Origin: Streptomyces sp. CGMCC 4.7035 | GTDB lineage: Bacteria > Actinomycetota > Actinomycetes > Streptomycetales > Streptomycetaceae | Direction: 5' to 3' | NCBI RefSeq assembly: GCF_031583065.1 | Contig: NZ_CP134053.1 | Location: forward strand, 5,683,001 to 5,747,000 | DNA length: 64,000 bases | Part shown: positions 19,847 to 27,097 of the stretch, piece by piece | How positions within the stretch are numbered: the stretch's first letter is position 1 | Layout of the letters: each line of letters starts with the position of its first letter | Position numbers and translations under genes: made by a program | The notes under the pieces: generated by a model | Told to the model about the DNA's origin: nothing | Seen by the model: the letters and a program-made list of their open reading frames with translations, nothing else | Databases searched by the model: none

Positions 19847-20365
19847 TTACTCGCTCGGCGTCCAGTAGTCGATCAGGGTGGCCACGCCCGGCTCCAGCGA
19901 CTTCCAGGAACCGTCGAAGGAGAGTACGGCGAAGGCGGCGGCCGGGAAGCCGCGTCGGCTCATCCGCTCACGGGCTTCCTCCTCGGCCTCGCCGGCGAGG
20001 ACCTCGGCAAGGCCCTGGATGCCCGGGTTGTGGCCAATGAGGATCACGTTCCGCACGTCGTCGGGGGTTTCGTTGAGCACGGCGATCAGCTCGCCGGGCG
20101 AGGCCTCGTAGACCCGCTCCTCGTAGACGGTTTTCGGCCGATGCGGAAGCTCCTGGACCGCGAGCTTCCAGGTCTCGCGTGTGCGGGTCGCGGTGGAGCA
20201 GAGGGCCTGATCGAAGGGGATGCCGCTGTCGGCCAGCTTGCGTCCGGCGACGGCGGCGTCCATGCGGCCCCGGTCGGCGAGGGGACGCTCATGGTCGGGC
20301 ACCTGCGGCCAGTCGGCCTTCGCATGCCGGAAGAGGACAATCCTGCGGGGTTCTGCGGAGCTCAT
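19847..20365 (-). CDS. SixA-like phosphohistidine phosphatase
   Basis: This 172-residue histidine phosphatase belongs to the small SixA branch, which removes phosphate from histidine phosphotransfer proteins in other bacteria. The catalytic motif is FRHAKADW (phospho-histidine RHG-like), with the second histidine in LIGHNPGIQ. The ATG at 20365 (MSSAEPRR) is chosen because family members start there; the longer open frame has no coding character. Target proteins in Streptomyces are unknown. Confidence 0.88.
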   Translation of the reverse strand: MSSAEPRRIVLFRHAKADWPQVPDHERPLADRGRMDAAVAGRKLADSGIPFDQALCSTATRTRETWKLAVQELPHRPKTVYEERVYEASPGELIAVLNETPDDVRNVILIGHNPGIQGLAEVLAGEAEEEARERMSRRGFPAAAFAVLSFDGSWKSLEPGVATLIDYWTPSE

Positions 20366-20493
20366 GGGTCCCAGCTTCGCATGAAACAGGCCAATGGGCG
20401 CAGGTAGTTGGCGGCGTCGGGGGCGCACCCGCGTACCGACGGCTCACCAGGGGGCCTGCGCCCGCCCCCACCCCGTCTGAAGAGGCCGTTTGC

Positions 20494-20608
20494 GGTCGGA
20501 CGGACGGATTCCACGGGCGCCCCGCCGGGCGGGGGGCTGTCCAGGGCCCCTGGTCGGACGGACGGATTCCACGGGCGCTCCACCAGGCGGGGGCTGTCCA
20601 GGGCCCCT
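20494..20608. repeat. Two tandem copies of a 58-bp repeat in a gene-free stretch
   Basis: The 316-base gap 20366-20681 holds no gene. Inside it a unit starting GGTCGGACGGACGGATTCCA and ending CCAGGGCCCCT occurs twice (20494 and 20552) with a few changes, and a decayed third copy follows from 20609. It lies between the SixA start and the stop of the next minus-strand gene, so it is transcribed if that mRNA reads through. Confidence 0.8.
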
Positions 20609-20681
20609 GGCCGGACAGGCAATGTCCCGGACGCCTGGCCCGACGGGCCGGTTCACGGCCACCCCACCGGACCAGCCTCGG

Positions 20682-20894
20682 TCACGACGCGTGGTGCGTC
20701 ACCGCCTGCTGGACGTGCTCGACGAGGTGGCTGAGGGCGGGGTCGCCGCCGGCGCTCGCGTCCGCCGGGTTGAGTATCAGCGCCAGCAGGATGACGAAGG
20801 CCAGGGTGGGCAGGGCGAGGGCCCACCAGGGCAGCCGGATGTCGAGGCCGCCCGTGGTCGCCGGGTGGGTCCGGGTGTGCGTGCGGGCCGACAT
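20682..20894 (-). CDS. Small single-pass membrane protein, unknown function
   Basis: This 70-residue protein has a His/Thr-rich N-terminus, one strong transmembrane helix (about residues 20-42, WWALALPTLAFVILLALIL) and a short C-terminal tail with two histidines. A perfect GGAGG lies 6 bases before the ATG at 20894, which decides this start over one 51 bases upstream. I do not recognise a family; similar small membrane proteins occur here in other streptomycetes from memory. Confidence 0.7.
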   Translation of the reverse strand: MSARTHTRTHPATTGGLDIRLPWWALALPTLAFVILLALILNPADASAGGDPALSHLVEHVQQAVTHHAS

Positions 20895-21011
20895 GACTGC
20901 CTCCGTGGGTCTTCGGGTGGTCCGTGGTCCGCGTCCCGCGGCCACATCTCGAAGGTACGGACTCCGGGATCCTCAACCCATCCGGTGATCCACCCACTTG
21001 ACCCTGAGACT

Positions 21012-21062
21012 CACCCCCTAGGGGGTGGTGGGGTCAGCCCCAGGGGATGGTGGGGTCAGCCC
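21012..21062. repeat. 16-bp palindrome with two direct repeats
   Basis: CACCCCCTAGGGGGTG (21012-21027) is a perfect palindrome. It is followed by two 18-base direct copies ending GGTGGGGTCAGCCCC, each of which can fold on itself. It sits just after the small transporter-associated gene on the minus strand and may end its transcript. Confidence 0.6.
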
Positions 21063-21084
21063 CACCTCGGGCCGGGGCGTTCCG

Positions 21085-21201
21085 TCAGGGAGAGGCGATC
21101 GTCGCGATGACGGCGATGATCACGAAGATGGCGAAGAACGTGCCGAAGACGAGCAGCATCTTCTTCTGGCCGTTCTGGGGGTTCGGGTCGAGCACGGGCA
21201 T
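21085..21201 (-). CDS. SGM_5486-family small transporter-associated protein
   Basis: This is a 38-residue single-helix membrane protein. A polar start, MPVLDPNPQNGQKK, is followed by an unbroken hydrophobic helix (LLVFGTFFAIFVIIAVIATI) to the end. It is too short for ordinary gene calling but matches, from memory, the SGM_5486 family that sits beside CynX/NimT-type transporters. It lies 73 bases downstream of that transporter on the same strand and may be a small subunit or stabiliser of it. Confidence 0.82.
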   Translation of the reverse strand: MPVLDPNPQNGQKKMLLVFGTFFAIFVIIAVIATIASP

Positions 21202-21274
21202 ACGGTCAGTCTCGCACCCCTCCCCCGCCCGGGCTCCGGCGGGGTCGGTGACATCCGGCGGCCCGGGCGTCGGC

Positions 21275-22588
21275 TCAGCGCGCCGCCTCGTCCTCCACGG
21301 TCCGGTCGCGGCCGGCCAGGACGCCCACCACCATCTGCGGGACCATCAGCCCGGCCATGAGGGCGAGCGGCAGTCCCCAGCCGCCGCTGTGCTGGTAGAG
21401 GACGCCGACCAGCAGCGGCCCCGGGATCGACAGCAGATACCCGGTGCTCTGCGCGAACGCCGACAGCTTGGCCACGCCCGCGCCCGTCCGGGCCCGCATC
21501 CCCACCATGGTCAGCGCCAGCGGGAAGGCGCAGTTGGAGACGCCGAGCAGCAGCGCCCATGCCCAGGCCCCGGCGGCCGGGGCCCAGTACAGGCCCGCGT
21601 ACCCGGCCAGACCGCAGACGCCGAGCACGACCGCGATCGGCCCCTGGTGCGGCAGCCGGCCGGCCAGCCGCGGGATGACGAAGGCGAGGGGTACCCCCAT
21701 CACCATCGTGACGGCCAGGAGCAGACCGGCCGTGCCGGCGGGGACCCCGGAGTCGCGGAAGATCTGCGCCATCCAGCCCATCGTGATGTACGCGGCGGTC
21801 GCCTGGAGCCCGAAGAACACCGCCAGCGCCCAGGCGGTACGGCTCCGGGTGATCCGCAGCCCGTCGGGCTCTTCCCGGCCGGAGGCCGTGGCGGGGGCGC
21901 TCGCCGCGGAATCGGCACCCCGGGCGCGTACGAACGGGAGCCACGGCAGCACGGCAGCCGCCGACAGCGCCGCCCAGACGACGAGCCCCGACCGCCAGCT
22001 TCCGCCGAGCGCGTCGGTCAGGGGCACCGTGACCGCCGCCGAGGCCGATGTGCCCAGGGCGAGGGCCATCGAGTACAGGCCCGTCATCGAACCCACCCGG
22101 TCCGGGAACCAGCGCTTGACGATCACCGGCATCAGGACATTGCTGACGGCGATGCCCATCAGGGCGAGCGCGCTGGCGACCAGGAAACCGGCGGTGTTCC
22201 CGGCGTACGGGCGGATCACCAGGCCGGCGGTGATCGCGACCATCCCGGCGCAGACCACCGCACCCGGTCCGAAGCGGCGGGCGAGCCTGGGCGCCATGAC
22301 GCCGAAGACGGCGAAGCAGAGCGGGGGGACGGAGGTGAGCAGTCCCGCGAGGCTGCCGCTCATGCCGAGCCCGTCGCGCACCTCTTCGAAGAGGGCGCCG
22401 AGGCTGGTGATGGCGGGCCGCAGGTTGAGTGCGGCGAGGACGATACCGGCGACCAGCAGCCGCCCGATCCACGCGCGCGTGGCGGGCGTCCCGCCCCCGG
22501 TCCGGGTCTCGGTCTCGGCCTGGGCGGAACTGCGTAGCGGTGCGGACGTCAGCGTCCCGGTCTCTTCAGGCGTCGTCGGAGTCGTCAT
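21275..22588 (-). CDS. CynX/NimT-family MFS transporter
   Basis: This is a 437-residue major facilitator with twelve predicted membrane helices in two bundles split by a loop near residues 215-240. NLRPAITSLGALFEEV in helix 1 is typical of the cyanate/2-nitroimidazole (CynX/NimT) branch, whose members export or import small anions and drugs. The ATG at 22588 is chosen because a TATGAT -10 box (22601-22596) ends 7 bases before it, implying a leaderless mRNA; two further ATG codons lie just upstream inside the promoter. It is divergent from a GntR regulator with an operator between them. The substrate is unknown. Confidence 0.9.
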   Translation of the reverse strand: MTTPTTPEETGTLTSAPLRSSAQAETETRTGGGTPATRAWIGRLLVAGIVLAALNLRPAITSLGALFEEVRDGLGMSGSLAGLLTSVPPLCFAVFGVMAPRLARRFGPGAVVCAGMVAITAGLVIRPYAGNTAGFLVASALALMGIAVSNVLMPVIVKRWFPDRVGSMTGLYSMALALGTSASAAVTVPLTDALGGSWRSGLVVWAALSAAAVLPWLPFVRARGADSAASAPATASGREEPDGLRITRSRTAWALAVFFGLQATAAYITMGWMAQIFRDSGVPAGTAGLLLAVTMVMGVPLAFVIPRLAGRLPHQGPIAVVLGVCGLAGYAGLYWAPAAGAWAWALLLGVSNCAFPLALTMVGMRARTGAGVAKLSAFAQSTGYLLSIPGPLLVGVLYQHSGGWGLPLALMAGLMVPQMVVGVLAGRDRTVEDEAAR

Positions 22589-22595
22589 GGGGGCC

Positions 22596-22617
22596 ATCAT
22601 AGAATCATAGGATGATT
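22596..22617. promoter_or_regulatory. Overlapping divergent promoters with palindromic GntR operator
   Basis: AATCATAGGATGATT (22603-22617) is a perfect 6-3-6 palindrome in AT-rich sequence. It overlaps a plus-strand TAGGAT -10 (22608-22613) for the GntR gene. On the minus strand it sits immediately upstream of the TATGAT -10 (22601-22596) for the MFS gene. Binding there would silence both. Confidence 0.72.
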
Positions 22618-22686
22618 GGGGCTCGCCCTTACGTTACGCTCCGTATCCTCCGGCCACGCACAAGGGCCCCGCACGAAGGACCGGTC

Positions 22687-23376
22687 ATGCCGCTGAGCCA
22701 CCCCCGCCGATCCGCACTGTCCGAGCAGGTCATCGCCGAGCTGCGGAATCAGATCACCTCGGGCGAATGGCCGGTGGGCTCCCGCATCCCGACCGAGCCC
22801 GAGCTGGTCGAGCAGCTCGGGGTCGCCCGCAACACGGTCCGGGAGGCCGTGCGGGCGCTCGCGCACAACGGTCTGCTGGACATCCGCCAGGGTTCGGGGA
22901 CGTACGTGGTGGCGGCCAGCGAGCTGGCGGGCGTGATGCATCGCCGGTTCGCCGACGCCGACCCCAACCACATCGCCGAGCTGCGCTCCACCCTTGAGGC
23001 GGGCGCCGCCCAGCTGGCCGCCGAGCGACGCACCGAGCGCGACCTGAAGCAGCTGGACGCGCTGCTCGTACGCCGCGAGGAGGCCTGGGAATCCGGGGAC
23101 GCGGAGGCGTTCGTGGCCGCGGACGCGACGTTCCACATGGCGGTGGTGGCCGCCTCCCACAACGACGTGATGACGGCGATGTACGCGGACCTGGGCGAGG
23201 TGCTGCGGGACTGGCTGCGCGGCGGAATCACCGAGGGACTGACGCCGGACATGTACATCGACCACGCGGGGCTCATGGACGCGATCCGCGCGGGCGACTC
23301 GGCGGCGGCAGCCACCGAGGCGGCGAGCTATCCGTTCATGTGCCACCCGGCACGCAGGAAGTCCCCCGGCCGCTGA
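22687..23376 (+). CDS. FadR-subfamily GntR transcriptional regulator
   Basis: This 229-residue regulator has a winged helix at residues 10-75 (LSEQVIAELRNQITSGEW, TEPELVEQLGVARNTVREAVRAL, GSGTYV). An all-helical FCD ligand domain follows, with metal-binding candidates D and H in DATFHMAV and H in IDHAGLMDAI. Such proteins usually bind an organic acid and release DNA. The ATG at 22687 with GAAGGA upstream is preferred to one at 22612, which lies in the operator. It probably represses itself and the divergent MFS transporter. Confidence 0.92.
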   Translation: MPLSHPRRSALSEQVIAELRNQITSGEWPVGSRIPTEPELVEQLGVARNTVREAVRALAHNGLLDIRQGSGTYVVAASELAGVMHRRFADADPNHIAELRSTLEAGAAQLAAERRTERDLKQLDALLVRREEAWESGDAEAFVAADATFHMAVVAASHNDVMTAMYADLGEVLRDWLRGGITEGLTPDMYIDHAGLMDAIRAGDSAAAATEAASYPFMCHPARRKSPGR

Positions 23377-23390
23377 CCGCGGCCCACCTC

Positions 23391-23495
23391 TGGTGACCGA
23401 CCCACGTCACCCCTGGTGACCGACCCACGTCACCCCTGGTGACCGACCCACGTCACCCCTGGTGACCGACCTACGTCACCTCTGGTGACTGACCC
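23391..23495. repeat. Four and a half tandem 23-bp repeats
   Basis: Units beginning TGGTGACCGACCCACGTCAC start at 23391, 23414, 23437, 23460 and 23483 (partial), with one or two changes in the last copies. Each unit holds an inverted pair GTGAC/GTCAC. The array fills the space between two convergent genes and contains the stop codon of the minus-strand gene, so its last residues are repeat-derived. Confidence 0.93.
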
Positions 23496-23820
23496 ATGCC
23501 GAGCGGACCTTGTCCCAGCAGCGGCCGCTCAGCCGTACGGTCATCGCGGGCCCGGCGTCGACCGGGGCGGTGTCCGTATCGATGTCCCACCAGGGGTCGC
23601 ACTCGATGTGCAGGCGCACGTGATCTGTCTCGGGATACGGGTTGTGGCAGTACGCGACGGCCTCCGAACCGGTCACGCGGACCCGGCACTCGGCCCCGAA
23701 GGGCTGCGGGTCGGGGGTCTTCCCGGCCTTCACGCGCGCGTGCGGCATGGCCTCGTACGACAGCGTGACCACCAGCGAGACGGCGACGAGGAACGGGGCG
23801 AAACGGCGGGGCAGGCGCAC
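23476..23820 (-). CDS. Secreted protein of unknown function
   Basis: This 114-residue protein has an N-terminal signal sequence (RRFAPFLVAVSLVVTLS, residues 5-21). The mature part has four cysteines (ECRV, YCHN, IECD, GRCW) that could form two disulfides, and is otherwise beta-rich. I recognise no family. The final codons SHQR and the stop lie within a 23-bp tandem repeat array, so the C-terminus may vary between strains. Confidence 0.72.
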   Translation of the reverse strand: MRLPRRFAPFLVAVSLVVTLSYEAMPHARVKAGKTPDPQPFGAECRVRVTGSEAVAYCHNPYPETDHVRLHIECDPWWDIDTDTAPVDAGPAMTVRLSGRCWDKVRSAWVSHQR

Positions 23821-24012
23821 AACGGGACCTCCTCGGCCGTACGGCTGCGGGGCGGTGCGTACTCCCAGCGTGCGCGCCGAGCAGCCTCGAACGCCCGGTC
23901 AGGTACTCCGAACGGGCGACGCCCCGCTCCCCGCGCGGAGCGGGAAACGGGGCGTCGGACTGAGAGCACCGACCGGCGCACGCGATGGCCTGCGTGCGCC
24001 GGTCGCGCATGC

Positions 24013-24780
24013 TCAGGCGCCGATGGCGTGCAGACCGCCGTCCACGTGGACGATCTCGCCGGTGGTCTTCGGGAACCAGTCGCTGAGCAGGGCGACGACA
24101 CCACGGCCGGCCGGCTCGGGGTCCGTGAGGTCCCACTCCAGGGGGGCGCGGGTGTCCCAGACGGAGGCCAGCTCGGAGAAGCCCGGGATGGACTTGGCCG
24201 CCATGGAGCCGATCGGGCCCGCGGAGATGAGGTTGCAGCGGATGTTCTGCTTGCCCAGGTCACGCGCCATGTAGCGGTTGGTGGCCTCCAGGGCGGCCTT
24301 GGCCGGACCCATCCAGTCGTACTGCGGCCAGGCGTACTGCGCGTCGAAGGTGAGGCCGACGACCGATCCGCCGTTCTGCATCAGCGGCAGGCAGGCCATG
24401 GTCAGCGACTTCAGGGAGAACGCCGAGACGTGCATGGCGGTCGCGACCGACTCGAACGGCGTGTTGAGGAAGTTGCCGCCGAGGGCGTCCTGCGGGGCGA
24501 AGCCGATGGAGTGCACGACGCCGTCGAGCCCACCCAGCTCCTCGCCGACGATGTCGGCCAGACGCCCGAGGTGCTCGTCGTTGGTGACGTCGAGCTCGAT
24601 GACCTTGGTGGGCTTGGGGAGCTTCTTGGCGATGCGCTCGGTCAGCGTGGGCCGCGGGAACGCGGTCAGGATGATCTCCGCGCCCTGCTCCTGGGCCAGC
24701 TTCGCGGTGTGGAACGCGATGGAGGACTCCATCAGCACGCCGGTGATCAGGACGCGCTTGCCCTCGAGAATTCCGCTCAT
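24013..24780 (-). CDS. fabI: Enoyl-[acyl-carrier-protein] reductase (NADH)
   Basis: This is the final reduction of each fatty-acid elongation cycle, the InhA/FabI type. The 255-residue SDR fold has the FabI-specific cofactor motif TGVLMESSIAF, VHSIGFAP, and the catalytic pair in YDWMGPAKAAL. It lies 5 bases after fabG on the same strand, an arrangement also found in mycobacteria (mabA-inhA). It should be essential and is the target class of triclosan and isoniazid-type inhibitors. Confidence 0.96.
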   Translation of the reverse strand: MSGILEGKRVLITGVLMESSIAFHTAKLAQEQGAEIILTAFPRPTLTERIAKKLPKPTKVIELDVTNDEHLGRLADIVGEELGGLDGVVHSIGFAPQDALGGNFLNTPFESVATAMHVSAFSLKSLTMACLPLMQNGGSVVGLTFDAQYAWPQYDWMGPAKAALEATNRYMARDLGKQNIRCNLISAGPIGSMAAKSIPGFSELASVWDTRAPLEWDLTDPEPAGRGVVALLSDWFPKTTGEIVHVDGGLHAIGA

Positions 24781-24785
24781 GGTGA

Positions 24786-25505
24786 TCAGTGACCCATTCC
24801 CAGTCCGCCGTCAACGGGGATGACGGCTCCAGTGATGTACGAGGCGTCGTCGGAGGCGAGGAACCGCACCGCCGCGGCGATCTCCTCGGGCTGCGCGTAC
24901 CGGGCGAGCGGCACCTGCGACACGATGTTCGCGCGCTGCTCGTCGGTGAGCACCTTGGTCATGTCGGTGTCGACGAAGCCGGGCGCGACGACGTTGAAGG
25001 TGATGTTGCGCGAACCCAGCTCACGGGCGAGGGAGCGCGCGAAGCCGACCAGGGCGGCCTTGGAGGCGGCGTAGTTCGCCTGCCCGGCCGAGCCGAGCAG
25101 CCCGACGACCGACGAGATCAGCACCACGCGGCCCTTCTTGGCGCGCAGCATGCCGCGGTTGGCGCGCTTCACGACGCGGAAGGTGCCGGTGAGGTTGGTG
25201 TCGATGACCGAGGTGAAGTCCTCCTCGCTCATGCGCATCAGGAGCTGGTCCTTGGTGACGCCGGCGTTGGCGACGAGGACCTCGACCGGGCCGTGCTGGG
25301 CCTCGATCTCCTTGTAGGCCTGCTCCACCTGCTCGGTGTCGGTGATGTCGCACCTGACCGCGAGACAGCCCAAGTCCGTGAGGACGGCCGGCGGCTCACC
25401 CGAGCGGTATGTGATCGCGACCTTGTCGCCGGCCTCGGCGAACGCGCGGGCGATGGCGAGGCCGATGCCCCGGTTGCCTCCAGTGACGAGAACCGAGCGG
25501 CTCAA
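24786..25505 (-). CDS. fabG: 3-oxoacyl-ACP reductase
   Basis: This 239-residue NADPH-dependent enzyme reduces 3-oxoacyl-ACP in fatty-acid synthesis. It has TGGNRGIG, NAGVTKDQLL, the triad Ser in ISSVVG with Tyr/Lys in YAASK, and VDGGLGMGH at the end. The start is a rare TTG at 25505, supported by AAAGGG 8 bases upstream; the only nearby GTG is out of frame and stops at once. It is the first gene of the fabG-fabI operon and is distinct from the polyketide ketoreductases at the left end. Confidence 0.95.
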   Translation of the reverse strand: MSRSVLVTGGNRGIGLAIARAFAEAGDKVAITYRSGEPPAVLTDLGCLAVRCDITDTEQVEQAYKEIEAQHGPVEVLVANAGVTKDQLLMRMSEEDFTSVIDTNLTGTFRVVKRANRGMLRAKKGRVVLISSVVGLLGSAGQANYAASKAALVGFARSLARELGSRNITFNVVAPGFVDTDMTKVLTDEQRANIVSQVPLARYAQPEEIAAAVRFLASDDASYITGAVIPVDGGLGMGH

Positions 25506-25726
25506 CGGATCACCCTTTCGATAGCGGTCTGGAACCTTTGCAAGACAGGCGCCTTCGTCGAAAACCTATCGGTCCCGCCCGCCGCGCGGACAATCGGGCA
25601 CCGACAGTGGCGAACGGGGCTCGCTGTCGGATTCCTACAGTCGACACGCCATGATCAGTCCGCCATGCCCGGGGCACGAGCGGTGATGACCTGTTCCATG
25701 GGCTGCGTTCGGCGTGCTCGGCCCGG

Positions 25727-26899
25727 TCACACCAGCGCGGGATTCCCGCAGCACTTCTTGTACTTGCGCTCCGAGTCGCACCAGCAGGGGCCGTTGCGCG
25801 GCGGGGGCCAGTCGGTCGCCCTGCCTGAGCGGGCGAGCTCGGCCGCGTACGCGGACCGGGTGTCCGGGGTGTCAGGGGATTCACCGCGCGCCTGCGCGTA
25901 TGCCTCCAGTTCCCGCACGGTCGCCCGGCCGACCGCCACCCGCGGGGCACCCTCCTGCGACAGTTCCCGCAAGGTTTGTTCGACCTGCCGCAGGTGGTCG
26001 GCGTGGTCCTCGCCGTAGGCTTCGGCCGCCTTCGGCCGGCGCTCCAGCAACCTGGTGAACTCCTCTCGCGGCCAGTACAGGACGCACGCCGTCCGCACAG
26101 GGGCGTGGCCGACAGGGCCGCGGTCGGCGGGGCTGACGGCCGCCAGCCGGTCCGCGAGCTCGCCGAGCTCGTCCTCGAACGCTGCGGGACCGTGCTCGTC
26201 CAGCCGCTGGACCCAGAGCGGATCGTGCAGTTCGTCCAGCGGCCGTACCCGGCCGGGCACGAGGGACGATCGCCGCTCATGCAGTACGTCGGCCACATCG
26301 TCCCAGTCGTCGTGCGGCTCACCGAGCAGCCGTCGCACCCGGTGGCGGCCGACGACGAGCATCTCGGCGTCGTAGTGCTGCGGATCCGCCTCCACCGCGT
26401 CCACCGTGACCGCCGCCCCCGCGCCGAGCACGTGCGTGACGCCGGCCGTGTACCACTCGGCCGCCATGGCCGCCCCGGCATACGCTTCGAGGGCCTCGGC
26501 GACGAAGTTCCAGGCACCGGCGTGCCGGGGGTGACGCCGACGGAACGCGACGGCCGCCGCTCGGGCTTTCTGTTCCTGTCCGGCATCCCAGAGCCTGCCG
26601 ATCCGAAAGGCCTCCACCAGGTCGGGTTCCGAGCAGCCGCCGCTCTCCGGGTCCAGCAGCCGCTCGTACACGGCGATCGCACGGTCGTGCTCGCCCGCAT
26701 CGCCCCACGCGTCGGCGGCTTCCAGCAAAAGCTCTTCGCGGTCCTCGGGGTGCCGCTCCGCCAGCTTCTCGCACTCCTGGGCCGTGTGGGCGCTGGTGGC
26801 CGGCGGCGGGGGCCCGATCGGGCGGAACGCAGGGGTGCGCTGGTTCGTGCGCACCCTGTCGTTGCCGTTCCTGCGGCCGGTGCGCCGCTTGCTGGACAT
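25727..26899 (-). CDS. SEC-C motif protein with TPR-like helices
   Basis: This is a 390-residue protein of unknown function. The last 20 residues carry the SecA-type zinc motif GPCWCDSERKYKKCCG. The N-terminal half (about 40-150) has repeated helical hairpins of TPR character (EELLLEAADAWGDAGEHDRAIAVYERLL). The start at 26899 follows GGTGGAG; a longer frame adds only residues from the promoter. SEC-C domains often bind zinc, ribosomes or partner proteins. It is divergent from tldD. Confidence 0.82.
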   Translation of the reverse strand: MSSKRRTGRRNGNDRVRTNQRTPAFRPIGPPPPATSAHTAQECEKLAERHPEDREELLLEAADAWGDAGEHDRAIAVYERLLDPESGGCSEPDLVEAFRIGRLWDAGQEQKARAAAVAFRRRHPRHAGAWNFVAEALEAYAGAAMAAEWYTAGVTHVLGAGAAVTVDAVEADPQHYDAEMLVVGRHRVRRLLGEPHDDWDDVADVLHERRSSLVPGRVRPLDELHDPLWVQRLDEHGPAAFEDELGELADRLAAVSPADRGPVGHAPVRTACVLYWPREEFTRLLERRPKAAEAYGEDHADHLRQVEQTLRELSQEGAPRVAVGRATVRELEAYAQARGESPDTPDTRSAYAAELARSGRATDWPPPRNGPCWCDSERKYKKCCGNPALV

Positions 26900-26967
26900 G
26901 GCTCCACCGTAATGCGGCCGCAATCGGTGCGGCCGGGGAATCGATGGGGATCACCGGTATGGGCGCC

Positions 26968-27005
26968 GTGCACCGCCTGCCGGCAGCCTGCGGCAGGCGG
27001 TGCAC
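26968..27005. promoter_or_regulatory. 15-bp perfect hairpin in the divergent SEC-C/tldD gap
   Basis: Bases 26968-26982 pair exactly with 26991-27005 around an 8-base loop. Both flanking genes read away from it, so it is not an ordinary terminator. It could be an operator, a leader structure of either mRNA, or a barrier between the promoters. Confidence 0.5.
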
Positions 27006-27097
27006 GAGGTCCGGCTCGACTCGGGAACGCGACGAGTGAGACGTGATTCACTGCCTGCGACGGCCAACGCAGGAGAGAACTCGAAGGGATCCCACCC

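Noticed and set aside
23391-23495. CRISPR array reading of the 23-bp repeats
   Set aside because: The units abut with no spacers and there are no cas genes.
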